A DNA stretch of 64,000 nt from Procambarus clarkii (Eukaryota > Arthropoda > Malacostraca > Decapoda > Cambaridae): assembly GCF_040958095.1 (NCBI RefSeq), contig NC_091169.1, forward strand, positions 4,741,023-4,805,022, read 5' to 3'. Under the pieces are notes generated by a model, which ran no database searches, had not been told where the DNA came from, and saw only the letters and a program-made list of their open reading frames with translations. A program made the position numbers and the translations under genes. The stretch's first letter is position 1. Each line of letters opens with the position of its first letter. This document shows, in pieces, positions 1 through 10,292 of this stretch.

Positions 1-1130
1 ATGGTTCCATTAGTGCAAGGACCTGGAGGATGCACCCACCATATGTGTACAACTAAAAAATCATCCAATAAGTTCATCATACACACAATGAAATAAATTA
101 AAATTTTCCCCGACATGACTCACAACACTTCTCCAACATATACATTATATTCACATCATAGCACAGGTAAAATAGTCTGTAATAATTGTTCCCATCTCCA
201 ACAATGCACATATACCTAAACTGCTGACATATAATTACATACAAACATAACCATAAAATTACATGGACCAGAATGCTGACACCTAAACAAAAATGAGACA
301 AGTCATTAATATATACACAACATATATATCTAAGGTTCTTCATCCTTAGTAACAAGTTAATAACAATTTAACATCTTGCCCTGTACTGTTCACATAATGG
401 CTTACAATGATCACACAATATTTCACTGGCCTCATCCACAATTGGCTGCATCACTTCTCTTGCCTTCGTCTCCCATGGTTGCTAGGTCATAGATCCTCCA
501 TGACCCAGACAAAACCCAGGCTGTCCAGCCTGGTGAATGTTGTGAATATCCCATCGTTGCTCTGAGTTAACGTGATCCTGGCATCCAGAGCAACGGAGAG
601 TCCTACCCTAGGGTCATGTCCCCTCGGGTTCATGCTGCCGTCTCGTTCCAGGGCACCAACCCCAGAACGCTGTAGATACCTTACAGCTCTCTGGTCATCC
701 TTCCTTGCTGTGCTCACCACAGCTGTAGCACATTACTCTAGGCCCATCTGCCCAGAGTGTGTCCACACGTACTCACACCTTCCCGACCGCTGTATCTGCA
801 AAATATTCCCTCAGAGCCCCTCGGCTCGATCCCATTATTACATGACACCTCCTCGGCTCCTTACTCTCTCCCCGTATATAGCCTGAGCGCAGCTGCAAAG
901 CCCTTGCAGCTGGCCCTTATCCCTGCTTTAATGTCAGGGGGCGAATTTCGACTATAACGTCACGTTGGCTTCACTTCCTTCCCCCTTTTTTTCTAGAATT
1001 ACTGAGTGTAGCCTCATGGCTTCCCTTCTACTCTACCTGAAGCTCTGTGACATGATCCTGTGGGACCTTCTCAAGCCTAACACTCAGTAATGGTGCCGAT
1101 GAGGTAATATACATGCATACATATATAGTA
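1..1130. other. Unassigned sequence, no gene recognised
   Basis: Mixed-composition DNA, AT-rich to about 400 and more balanced after that. The only open frames are short (under about 105 codons), overlap one another on both strands and have no recognisable motif or compositional signature of coding. I see no repeat unit, RNA gene or promoter that I can defend. Confidence 0.5.
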
Positions 1131-1139
1131 GTAGTAGGC

Positions 1140-1449
1140 ATCCATCAGTCTCAGGAGACTATGGAGTTGCGCTCTGGTTGTCGGTCTGGAGTGGCCTCAC
1201 CAGGGCGCAAAGCCAGGGTAGGTTGATTCGGGGGAGAAGCTGTTACCCAGGCAGCAGGTCCCCCCCTCTCCACGGCGCTGAAAGTCTCCAATGGAAAGGC
1301 ATACGCCAATACGATTGGTTCCAGCGCCGTCGCAGGAACTGTGAGTTCCGGGGTTGACCTCGAAGGTGGTGAAGAAAGGCACAGGGACCTCCAACTCCGG
1401 AACTCACAGTTCCTGCGACGGCGCTGGACCAATCGTATTGGCCTATGCC
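1140..1449. repeat. Dispersed repeat ending in a long imperfect hairpin
   Basis: The segment starts after a short TAG trinucleotide run and carries a GC-rich body unlike its AT-rich flanks. Its distal half is an inverted repeat. The left arm is 1298-1351 and the right arm 1397-1449, differing by one substitution and one extra T, around a 45 bp loop. The sharp edges and composition contrast suggest a mobile or dispersed repeat. I cannot assign a family. The short minus-strand open frames here are explained by the hairpin. Confidence 0.6.
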
Positions 1450-1880
1450 TTCTTTACATATATATAATCACAATAAATACCTCATTAAAATAATTTCCCA
1501 CTTATGTCACTAAAGCATCACACTGCCACTGGCTCGCCTCTAGCGAGATTCCTGTAACAACTTAATTAATGAAAAATTAGTATATCTACTTGGCTCGCCC
1601 ACTGCAACCACCAACACCTGAAATTTTGAAATTCTACATTGTTATCTTATCCATAAGACTTACCCACTCCGACACACCATCACCTCTGGTCAACCCAACC
1701 ACTGATGACCTCATTATAACACCACGTCTCTCAACAGCCAGGTTCTGCGTCCTAACGCACCGACTTTGCTAAGCTGATACTTACCTCACCGACCACTACC
1801 TGGCGTCCCTGCGCCACCATATTCTCCACAGCACCACACTCCATACCAGACGTCCAAACGCCACTACACTACACCACCCA
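1450..1880. other. Unassigned sequence
   Basis: C- and A-rich noncoding-looking DNA between the hairpin repeat and a small tandem repeat. A 60-codon open frame at 1590-1772 has no recognisable features. Confidence 0.4.
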
Positions 1881-1970
1881 ATGGCGTCCCCAACGCCCTC
1901 AACACCCGGCGTCCCCAACGCCATCAACACAACACCCGGTGTCCCCAACGCCATCAACACAACACCCGGT
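1881..1970. repeat. ~30 bp tandem repeat, about 3 copies
   Basis: A unit containing GTCCCCAACGCC(A/C)TCAAC and ACACCCGG is repeated. The last two copies (from 1911 and 1941) are nearly identical. The first is shorter and diverged. This is a small local minisatellite with no coding signal. Confidence 0.85.
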
Positions 1971-2415
1971 TAGTCTTACATTCAATACTCACATTCTGCA
2001 GACTTAACTTGGTCACTAAGATCACATCAGGCTCTCGCATAGCTGTCTGCTACACTTCGTTGCTGACACAGAAAGAGACCACGGAGGATTTGCCAATTCC
2101 ACTCCCACAACCAGACTGTCTTCAGTCAGCAATGGCCTCAAACATTTCATCCCGCCTCTCAAGGAAGGTATAATCCGATTAACCTTATTCCTAGAAGCGG
2201 TAACCTTGTTCCTAGAAGCCTGAGTCCTCTTTCCAGGAATTATTAGTTTGGCTAAGCAGCTGCAGTCTTATTCCCTTGACCTTCCCTGGATGTGTGACCA
2301 TAGTCTGTATACTTAACATGTACTTCCAATCCTCACTCGTTAAGTGTTGTAGTAATGATCCTCTAGCTAATAATCCCTCCTAACTTGTGGATTACAACAC
2401 CACTCCCCTCCTTAA
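1971..2415. other. Unassigned sequence
   Basis: No open frame of note and no repeat family I recognise. A short local repeat occurs near 2190-2225, where a CCTTATTCCTAGAAGC-like phrase recurs. Confidence 0.4.
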
Positions 2416-2552
2416 ACCTGGCATGCCTGTTGCTGCCTGCCTCGCCAGGTTACTGCCTGCCATTCCGGCTTCTGCCTGCCAAGCCAGCTGGCTACCTGCG
2501 AAACCAACTGCGGCCTACTAAGCCAGATGCTGCCTGCCAAGCCAACTGTCAG
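2416..2552. repeat. Degenerate copy of the 19 bp minisatellite
   Basis: Several diverged versions of the phrase CTGCCTGCCAAGCCA occur, the same core that forms the regular array at 3696-3884. Spacing is irregular and several copies have substitutions, so this looks like an old outlying piece of the same minisatellite family. The 85-codon open frame across it is a consequence of the repeat. Confidence 0.6.
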
Positions 2553-3690
2553 AAATCCGAAACACAAAATAACATAAGTTACCCATTAAAGAAAAGGAGA
2601 ATGGGTTATTTTGTGACGTCATCCATCAAGACGTTTATTTAAATATCTCTTCTTTTTTGAAACAACAGTCTAGTGTTTAAATTTGATAAAAAGGTGTTCA
2701 CTAGGACTGAATATAATTTCCAACACCAAAAGTACAGTTTGACTCCTTTGCTACTGCTAAATAAAATCAGATGTAGACCCAAAACATTGCCTAGAGGCGT
2801 CGGTATGTACACCACAGAAAAAAAACAAAAAAAACATGAGAGTGCTGTTGGAGAATTGTGATACAAGTCTCCCACGACAGACATTTTACTTTGTCCTAAG
2901 GGAACTACCACAGCAGTTCAACCACCCAACAAAATACTTGAGTATCCTACTGCCTTATAACTTTATATTGGTAGTGTGCACTTGTCAATATTAGTTAGGT
3001 AGTCGGTTATAAGAGAGCTTTAAAGCTCAACCAAGTACATACTCAACATTATAATTCCCTCTTATTCATGTCATACCAGTGCCTTAATATGTTCGTGTGC
3101 TTTTACTAATGTTAAACATCCCAAACAGGTAATTTTGAGGGAAGTTACTGAAGCAGACAGTTGGCTCCCAACATAATTAATGAAATGTGTTACCCAGCAG
3201 TACATCAAGCCTTGCAGGGCTACAGATAGCCGCCATTACGTGGCACTCTGAGGCTCAGGGCCACACTCCAAGCTGATGCTACAATTACACAGCCTTAGCA
3301 GGCCACAACTACAGTATCAGATAAGGCCCTTTTGTGTTTAATACTGTAGATAGAGTAGTATACATAATTAAGTTAACTATAAGTATAATTTGAGTAGATT
3401 AGACCACCAAATGTGGTATGATTTATTATATATACTAAAGACTAGGTAAACAATTTGTGGTTTATGAAGGATCCACCTTAAAATGGTTTAAGCCACAAAT
3501 TGTCCCCCCCCCCCCAACTATGTGTGCAGAAATATATTACCAGGTTAAGTCAGAATATATAGTCCCCTAACTAACTAAGAACTAACTCAGAAGAAAAATA
3601 ATATAATATTAAAGTCAACTGCAAAATAAATTAAAGTAAATATTTTAATAAAAAATAGAATAAAAGTATGAAAGCCTGCTAGGATTTTCC
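2553..3690. other. Unassigned AT-rich sequence
   Basis: AT-rich noncoding-looking DNA with a poly-C tract near 3505-3515. Overlapping open frames around 2639-2911 on both strands have no recognisable motif. I see no RNA gene or element boundary. Confidence 0.4.
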
Positions 3691-3695
3691 CACAC

Positions 3696-3884
3696 CAGCT
3701 GGTGCCTGCCTACCATGCCAGCTGCTGCCTGCCAAGCCAGCTGCTGCCTGCCAAGCCAGCTGCTGCCTGCCAAGCCAACTGCTGCCTGCCAAGCCAGCTG
3801 CTTCCTGCCAAGCCAGCTGCTGCCTGCCAAGCCAGCTGCTGCCTGCCAAGCCAGCTGCTGCCTGCCCAGCCAACTGGTGCCTGT
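3696..3884. repeat. 19 bp minisatellite, about 10 copies
   Basis: The unit AGCTGCTGCCTGCCAAGCC is repeated about ten times with few substitutions. Because 19 is not a multiple of three, the repeat cycles through all frames and gives overlapping Cys/Ala/Pro- or Trp/Leu/Gly-rich open frames on both strands. I treat those as artefacts. Confidence 0.92.
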
Positions 3885-3944
3885 AGACAGCAGTCTAAAA
3901 CAGTAGACTGTTTTCCCTGTCTACTACATTTATTTCTCACTAAA

Positions 3945-3957
3945 ACACACACACACA

Positions 3958-4023
<66 letters not shown>

Positions 4024-4027
4024 ACAT
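3945..4027. repeat. (CA)n microsatellite
   Basis: About 80 bp of almost perfect CA dinucleotides with one CC interruption near 3964. It lies directly upstream of the LINE fragment. Confidence 0.95.
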
Positions 4028-4039
4028 AGTAGGGATCCT

Positions 4040-5013
4040 TACCCATGGCCCTAACATGGGTAAGGAACTACCTTACAGGAAGGAGTCAGAGAGTTACGGT
4101 AAGGGGCGAGAAGTGGGACTGGCGAACAGTAATGAGTGGAGTACCTCAAAGATCGGTGCTGTGACCAATTCTATTTCCAATATACGTTAACGATATGTTT
4201 ACAGGAGTAGAATCCTATATGTCGATGTTCGCGGATGACGCAAATTTGATGAAAAGAGTTGTGACAGATGAGGATTGTAGGATCGTCCAAGAGGACCTGA
4301 ACAGGTTGCAGAGATGGTCAGAGAAATGCCTACTGGAGTTCAACACGAGCAAATGTAAAGTAATGGAAATGGGACTAAGTGATAGGAGACCAAAGGGACA
4401 GTACACAATGAAGGGGAACTGCCTACCTGTGACGACGCGAGCAAGAGACCTGGGTGTGAACGTAACACCTAATCTAACTCCTGAGGCACATAAAAATAGG
4501 ATATCGACAGCAGCGTACTCTACACTGGCAAAAGTTAGAACATCATTCAGAAACCTAAGTAAGGAGACATTTAGGCCACCTTACACTGCCTACGTGAGGC
4601 TAGTCTTAGAGTATACCGCCCCATCATGGAGTCCCCACCTGACGAAACACATAAGGAAACTAAAAAAAAATTCAGAATAGGGGGGATATGACAGGAAGGT
4701 ATAAAATACTCAGGGGGATTTGACAGAGTGGACATAGACGAAATGTTCACACGAAATAGTAACAGAACGAGGGGACATGGATGGAAGCTGGAAACTCAGA
4801 AGTCACAGAGATGTTAGAAAGTTTTCTTTTAGCGTGAGAGTAGTGGGAAAATGTAATACACTTAAGGAGCAAATTGTGGAAGCAAATTCTATTCATAATT
4901 TTAAAACATGGAATGATAGGGAAATAGGACCGATGGCTCGAAAGGCGGGATCCAAGAGTTAATGCTCGATCCTGCAGACACAAATAGGCGAGTACAAATA
5001 GGTGAATACACAC
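4040..5013 (+). mobile_element. CR1/jockey-type non-LTR retrotransposon, 5'-truncated 3' half
   Basis: The fragment enters in the middle of the reverse transcriptase domain and runs through the RT C-terminal region to a short 3' tail containing CTCGATCCTGCAGACAC followed by ATAGGYGAGTAC-like repeats. Truncation at the 5' end is usual for LINE insertions. Related tail sequence appears in reverse near 7088 and in forward orientation near 28684, so the family is present several times in the window. The exact clade is inferred. Confidence 0.75.
4050..4962 (+). pseudogene. Reverse transcriptase fragment of a LINE, disrupted
   Basis: Reading from about 4050 gives LTGRSQRV, then SGVPQ and PILFPIYVND (about 4133-4193), a typical LINE RT block, with a TGA stop where this family normally has Gly between VL and PIL. 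The catalytic FADD motif is at 4228-4239 within FADDANL. The frame stays open to a stop at 4678-4680, passing a conserved Leu-Glu-Tyr / Trp-Ser-Pro-His-Leu region. After frameshifts near 4680-4760 the C-terminal tail resumes at about 4777-4962 with SHRDVRKFSFSVRVVGK. One in-frame stop and at least one frameshift make it nonfunctional. The enzyme would have copied its own RNA into the target site. Confidence 0.8.
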
Positions 5014-5015
5014 AA

Positions 5016-5186
5016 ATCCCCAGGAAGTAGCCCATAGCAGCTGTCTAACTCCCAGGTCCCTATTTACTGCTAGATGAACAGGTGATCAGGGTGAAAGAAA
5101 CTGCCCATTTGTGTCTACCTCGGCCAAGAATCGAGTCCGGGCCCTTAGGACTACGAACCCCAAGCGCTATCCACTCAGCCACGACT
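5016..5186 (-). mobile_element. tRNA-derived SINE-like element
   Basis: On the minus strand the segment begins with a tRNA-like head, with a box A-like region near 5170-5183 and a box B-like region near 5130-5142. It continues into a body with features such as AAATGGGCAGTTTCTTTCACC and TAGCAGTAAATAGGGACC. The same body occurs at 30042-30298 (minus) and 30548-30808 (plus), which supports a dispersed family. It abuts the LINE tail. Promoter activity is inferred. Confidence 0.75.
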
Positions 5187-5192
5187 CGCATT

Positions 5193-5212
5193 GGGTGGGG
5201 GGGGGGGGGGGA
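5193..5212. repeat. Poly-G tract
   Basis: A TGGG lead-in followed by an uninterrupted run of G. Such tracts often vary in length and are error-prone in assemblies. Confidence 0.85.
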
Positions 5213-5437
5213 GCCGTGTGAGGAAGCTCGCTAATACTCCAAGGTTCTCCCAATATACTGCCAGGTGTGGACGAGTGTGAGACCTTCACCGCTACCAGCA
5301 GCACCTCGTACAAGCACAGTACGCCAGCAGAGTACATGCACTCTGTAGATCAGAGTGCATGAGTACTGGAACGTGTGTTGATTAACACCTGACCAATCTA
5401 AGTGCACAGTTTGTGATGTTCATTTATTTGTCTCTCA

Positions 5438-6279
5438 ACATGTAGTTCTCAGTGATGTGACACATATAGTTCTCAGTGATGTGACACATATAGTTCTCAG
5501 CGATGTGCCACATATAGTTCTCAGTGATGTGACACATATAGTTCTCAGTGATGTGACACATATAGTTCTCAGTGATGTGACACATATAGTTCTCAGTGAT
5601 GTAACACATATAGTTCTCAGCGATGTGACACATATAGTTCTCAGTGATGTGACACATACAGTTCTCAGTGATGTGACACATATAGTTCTCAGCGATGTGA
5701 CACATATAGTTCTCAGTGATGTGACACATATAGTTCTCAGTGATGTGCCACATATAGTTCTCAGTGATGTGCCACATATAGTTCTCAGTGATGTGACACA
5801 TATAGTTCTGAGTGATGTGACACATATAGTTCTCAGTGATGTGCCACATATAGTTCTCAGTGATGTGACACATATAGTTCTCAGCGATGTGACACATATA
5901 GATCTCAGCGATGTGACACATATAGTTCTCAGCGATGTGACACATATAGTTCTCAGCGATGTGACACATATAGTTCTCAGTGATGTGACACATATAGTTC
6001 TCAGGGATGTGCCACATACAGTTCTCAGTGATGTGCCACATACAGTTCTCAGGGATGTGCCACATACAGTTCTCAGTGATGTGCCACATACAGTTCTCAG
6101 GGATGTGCCACATACAGTTCTCAGTGATGTGCCACATACAGTTCTCAGTGATGTGCCACATACAGTTCTCAGGGATGTGCCACATACAGTTCTCAGTGAT
6201 GTGCCACATACAGTTCTCAGTGATGTGACACATATAGTTCTCAGTGATGTGCCACATATAGTTCTCAGCGATGTGCCAG
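5438..6279. repeat. 24 bp minisatellite, about 35 copies
   Basis: The unit GTGATGTGACACATATAG plus TTCTCA repeats about 35 times. Most copies read GACACATATAG. From about 6001 to 6220 the variant GCCACATACAG dominates, and GGGATG and GTGATG starts alternate there, giving a local 48 bp pattern. Because 24 is eight codons, frames stay open on both strands (8-residue repeats such as THIVLSDV or MCHITENY). There is no signal peptide or unique flanking coding sequence, so I read this as a minisatellite and not a gene. Confidence 0.93.
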
Positions 6280-6399
6280 CCACACCAGAGGCAGGTGGTG
6301 GAGGCTGAGAAAGATGGACCAGATGATGACCTAATCATTAATCCTTGCAGTATTAATTGTAAGACAACGAGTGTCTCACTTGTTGATTGTTGCTCAGTT

Positions 6400-6536
6400 A
6401 TGATGAGTGTATGTCATTACTTATCAGTAGTGATGAGTGTATGTTATTATTCATCATTAGTGATGAGTGTATGTCATTACTTATCAGTAGTGATGAGTGT
6501 ATGTCATTATTCATCATTAGTGATGAGTGTATGTCA
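6400..6536. repeat. 30 bp tandem repeat with 60 bp alternation
   Basis: Four to five copies of a unit beginning TGATGAGTGTATGTCATTA. Odd copies end in CTTATCAGTAG and even copies in TTCATCATTAG, so the real higher-order period is 60 bp. The 30 bp length keeps one frame open, which explains the small open frame across it. Confidence 0.88.
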
Positions 6537-6787
6537 GGGGATCAGGTATTTGCCAGTGGTTGACGTCGTCAATATAAGCGGTAGTGTGATGTATGAAAAT
6601 GCTCTGGCTTCCTGTCCCCCGACACAATGAATTAATAATTATTATTATCTCTCCTCTGCGATTTCGCTCTTTTGATATCAATGTCGAGTTACCCAAAGCT
6701 TCCTGTATATTATGTTACTGTTAAACATGTGGTGATTCTTAAACTTGTTTCCGTGACTCCGCTGCCAAGTCTTGCTACTGACCTTAG

Positions 6788-7072
6788 GTGCCCCTTAACA
6801 CCTATTGGGTGGTTTGGTGCCCCTTAACACCTATTTGGTGGTTTGGTGCCCCTTAACACCTATTTGGTGGTTTGGTGACCCATGAATCACCTATTAGGTG
6901 GTTTGGTGCCCTTAATCACCTATTAGGTGGTTTGGTGACCCTTAATCATCTATTTGGTGGTTTGGTGACCCTTAACCACCTACTTGGTGGTTTGGTGACC
7001 CCTTAATCATCTATTTGGTGGTTTGGTGACCCTTAACCACCAACTTGGTAGTTTGGTGACCCCTTAATCACA
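6788..7072. repeat. 29 bp minisatellite, about 10 copies
   Basis: A unit built from GTGCCCCTTAACACCTATT and GGTGGTTTG repeats with period 29, drifting to GTGACCCTTAATCATCTATT in later copies. It is noncoding. Confidence 0.92.
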
Positions 7073-7087
7073 CGGGTGCTTGCTGTC

Positions 7088-7170
7088 TGTACTCACCTAA
7101 AAACTCACTTAAATGAGCTTGCAGGATCGAGCGCTAGCTCTTGAGCCAAATATGTTGTTGACTATTTGGC
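7088..7170 (-). mobile_element. Short 3' tail of the same LINE family as 4040-5013
   Basis: Reverse-complemented, the phrase GCAGGATCGAGCGCTAGCTC with flanking TACTCACCT words matches the tail at about 4950-5010 of the LINE fragment (its complement reads GCAGGATCGAGCATTAACTC). Only the tail and possibly a decayed stretch to about 7250 are present. I infer a heavily 5'-truncated insertion. Confidence 0.5.
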
Positions 7171-7249
7171 TTGTACAGTCTATACCTTCCATGCCATATA
7201 AACCTATTAAGTCACAATACCAATAAATTATGAATTATTTGAATCTTTC

Positions 7250-7945
7250 ACATTACTTTCTCTGCAGTCATGACCTTGCGGAACCAAAGTGAGTCTCGAC
7301 CAGGTGAATACGTGTCCAAGGACGACTATTCACACCGATTCCCACTCAACTAGTGTACTCAAGGGAAAAAAAACATTCCTCTGCTACTTACTCCATCTTG
7401 ATAGTTTATGGGAGTCCTTTGTCATACGAAAGTTGATTACGTTGCATGAAATTGCAGTCAGAAGAATGTAATATTGACATCTTGTGCATATCAGGAGCTA
7501 ATTTGCATTCTTACAACAACGTCAACACATTTTTGCACTAAATTGTTCTGAAAATGTATGTAATTAGAGAGCATTATTCAGATGCTTCACACCTTGTTAT
7601 GAATGCACCACAGGCGCGTACATAACAGGTTTATGTTGGTGTTACGTTAACGCGTAATGATGACGTGACGTAAACACAAAAGTGCCTAGAGAGTGTCACG
7701 TTAGCAGGTCACCCCAGCGTGGAGGCGTGAGAGATGCAACCCGCCGGGGCAAAGATCCCTGGAAACACAAACCGAAACTGTCTCTATTTTCCGCTTGTTA
7801 CAACTTGTAATAAAGTTGTTACATCTTGGCTTAACGTATTTATGACGTATTAGAACGTTGTTACAACTTGCTATATTGGTTGTTATAACTGGTTAGGAGG
7901 TGTTAAACTTATTCGGACGTTGTACCAACGTTGTAGTTTCGGTGT
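7250..7945. other. Unassigned sequence
   Basis: No coding signal. ACGTTA/TAACGT words and TTACAACTTG-like phrases recur between 7640 and 7925. I cannot place it in a family. Confidence 0.4.
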
Positions 7946-7947
7946 GT

Positions 7948-8356
7948 GTTTGACGGGATGTCCCGGTGGGTGAGGTCCCGGTGAGTGAAGTCCCAGTGGG
8001 TGAGGTCGTGGTGGGTAAGGTCGTGGTGGGTGAGTTCCCGGTGGATGAGGTCCTGGTGAGTGAGGTCCCAGGGGGTGAGGTCCCGGTGGGTGAAGTCCCG
8101 GTCGGTGAGGTCCCGGTGGGTGAGGGTCTAGAGGGTGAGGTTCCCAGTGAGTGAGGTCCCGGTGGGTGAGGTCCCAGTGAGAGAGGTCCCAGTGGGTGAG
8201 GTGCCGGTGGGTGAAATCTCGGTGGGTGAGGTCCCGTTGGGTAATGTCCCGGTGGGTGAGGTCCCAGTGGGTGAGGTCCCGGTGGGTGAAATTTCGGTGG
8301 GTGAGTCCCAGTGGTTGAGGTCGTGGTGGATGATGTCCCGGTGGGTGAGGTCCCGA
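7948..8356. repeat. 15 bp minisatellite (left block)
   Basis: The unit GGTGAGGTCCCGGTG is repeated with many single-base variants (CCAGTG, CGTGGTG, TTGGTG). Period 15 keeps frames open on both strands (GTSPT- or VGEVP-type pentapeptides), so the open frames here are artefacts. The array is interrupted by a MITE at 8357-8725 and resumes at about 8727. Confidence 0.93.
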
Positions 8357-8725
8357 TGCAACCTGTCCTCTTAAAAAGAACGTCGCTTTTGGCCGTTTGC
8401 CCGTATGGCCGAATTTGGACGTAATTTGAAATTGAAAAAAATATGAAAATAAATTTGGGATTTTTTTTTTTCAACAACAGTAAGTTAAGGGTCCTCTGAT
8501 AGGTTAGGTGGGCAGGAAATTCTCATAAAGTTTCAAAACGTTATGAAAAACGTTAATTTAAAGTGTCCTCTTATAACCTCTGCGCGTACGCCGGACGACT
8601 CAAATAGAAAACGGAACAGAACGTCACTTTTGTGAGTGGATTTCATTTCAAATTACGTCCAAATTTGGCCATAGTGCGCATACCAGCCAAAAGTGACGTT
8701 CTTTTTTAAGAGGACGGGTTGCAAC
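8357..8725. mobile_element. MITE-like element with ~78 bp terminal inverted repeats
   Basis: The left end (8357-8434) and right end (8644-8725) are inverted copies of each other with scattered mismatches. Both carry GTCCTCTTAAAA, AACGTC(G/A)CTTTTGGC and TTTGGACGTAATTTGAA in mirrored positions. The interior has no open frame, so the element would have depended on a transposase supplied elsewhere. Edges are ambiguous because the ends abut a palindromic TTGCAA; TGCAAC may be a 6 bp target duplication. The superfamily cannot be named from this. Confidence 0.82.
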
Positions 8726-8726
8726 C

Positions 8727-8836
8727 CCCGATGAGTGTGGTCTCGGGGGGTGAGGTCCTTGTGGGTGAGGTGGTAATGAGTGAGGTCCCGGTGGGTGAGG
8801 ATCCGGTGGGTGAGGTCCCAGTGTTTGAGGTCACTA
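8727..8836. repeat. 15 bp minisatellite (right block)
   Basis: Continuation of the GGTGAGGTCCCGGTG array beyond the inserted MITE, in the same orientation and with the same variant spectrum. Confidence 0.85.
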
Positions 8837-9792
8837 CATATAACAATGCTGAGACTGAGGAGGTTTTCGAGGGAGATGGTCTCTTGTGAGAGGTGTTCTG
8901 GTCTGAGGGGGTTGGGGGTTATGGAATTTAAATCTCCAAAGGGAGCTCTTGTTGTTGCATCAGACAGTTACTTGCGTATAGGCGAACAACTTCTCCCAAC
9001 CACTCTCTGCCGGAACAGTCAACCGACCTCGGCAGCCACACTCCTGCTATCGTCGGTCGACCAACATTAACCAATGGAGTGCATGAAGTTTCCGCAGGAG
9101 ATCACTCTGTACACCTCTTGATCTTGGAGAGGGGTTCAGCATCACATATTAAAGGGTGCGGCTCCAACACTGGCCTCGTTGTCTTGTGTACACACCTTAC
9201 TTGAGCTGCCGTGACTCCCCCACTCTCTCCTTGTTTGGAATGATCTCCTAAATCCCATTCGTGAATTAGTATTCTCTGCCACCCTGTCCACACCTGTGAT
9301 CCTTTTTCAATCTCTCTCTCTCCTGCCTTCAGGGGAGCCTCACCAGGACAAGTGCAAAAGCCAGCTAGCAGTACACATTTATTAAACGAAAAAAAATCAA
9401 ATACAATACGTGACATGAAAACATTAAAATAATATCATACAACACCCCAAGCTGTTACAACCCGGTAGCAATCCAATACCATACCCTGGCTTCACCAACC
9501 ATCCATATCAGGTGGCTGTCCAACTCTTGGCTTACCACTCACTACTCCCTAACTAAATGGGGTGAAATCTCGTTATAACAATATTATACACTCAGCTCTA
9601 AAATTATATAAACTCAGCCTGTGGCTGAAACACCAGAAACCTCTGCATAAATATTCCCTAACACAAGAAGAAATCAATCTCCCACCTTACACTGCGTCTT
9701 ACACGCCAATAAGCATTCAAACACTCCCCTTATACATTCATTTGTATCCACCATAAACCTTTGCTCTGCTCCTGTAGGCTCACTACCACACA
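8837..9792. other. Unassigned sequence
   Basis: Open frames of about 96-104 codons on each strand (8780-9070 plus, 9102-9416 minus) show no motif I recognise, and the first begins inside the minisatellite. Short TC-rich stretch near 9309-9325. No defensible gene. Confidence 0.4.
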
Positions 9793-9800
9793 CATATATA

Positions 9801-9877
<77 letters not shown>
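9793..9877. repeat. (TA)n microsatellite
   Basis: A nearly pure TA dinucleotide run ending exactly at the first MITE terminus. Related TA tracts lie at 10269-10292 and 10704-10762, so each MITE copy is bounded by TA repeats. Confidence 0.95.
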
Positions 9878-9881
<4 letters not shown>

Positions 9882-10268
9882 GTACCTAGTAGCCAGAACG
9901 CACTTCTCAGCCTACTATGCAAGGCTCGATTTGCCTAATAAGCCAAGTTTTCATGAATTAATTGTTTTTCGACTACCTAACCTACCTAACCTAACCTAAC
10001 CTAACTTTTTCGGCTACCTAACCCAACCTAACCTATAAAGATAGGTTAGGTAAGGTTAGGTAGGGTTGGTTAGGTTCGGTCATATATCTACGTTAATTTT
10101 AACTCCAATAAACAAAAAATGACCTCATACATAATGAAATGGGTAGCTTTATCATTTCATAAGAAAAAAATTAGAGAAAATATATAAATTCAGTAAAACT
10201 TTGCTTATTGGGCAAATCGGGCCTTGCATAGTAGGCTGAGAAGTGCGTTCTGGCTACTAGGTACGACA
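9878..10268 (+). mobile_element. MITE copy 1 (TGTCGTACCTAGTAGCC ends, TTAGG-rich core)
   Basis: A 391 bp element whose first ~75 bp and last ~72 bp are near-perfect inverted repeats beginning TGTCGTACCTAGTAGCC. The core has CCTAACCTACC runs at about 9975-10005 and the complementary GGTTAGG runs at about 10042-10075. No open frame. Insertion into TA-rich DNA is seen, but a target duplication cannot be resolved in the TA tract. Confidence 0.87.
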
Positions 10269-10292
10269 TATATATATATATATATTTATATA

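Noticed and set aside
98..355. Small minus-strand gene (85 codons)
   Set aside because: AT-rich, Cys/Tyr-rich translation without a motif. Length is compatible with chance.
5424..6338. Open frames of ~280-304 codons on both strands
   Set aside because: The 24 bp unit equals eight codons and lacks stops in several frames. No unique coding sequence flanks it.
7893..8477. Collagen-like or Pro/Thr-rich protein on the minus strand
   Set aside because: It is the 15 bp minisatellite read in frame, and it runs into the MITE terminus.
9102..9416. Minus-strand gene of 104 codons
   Set aside because: No recognisable domain or supporting context. Chance frame length in this composition.
9975..10075. 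True telomere
   Set aside because: The TTAGG/CCTAA runs are short, occur in both orientations and lie inside a defined inverted-repeat element.
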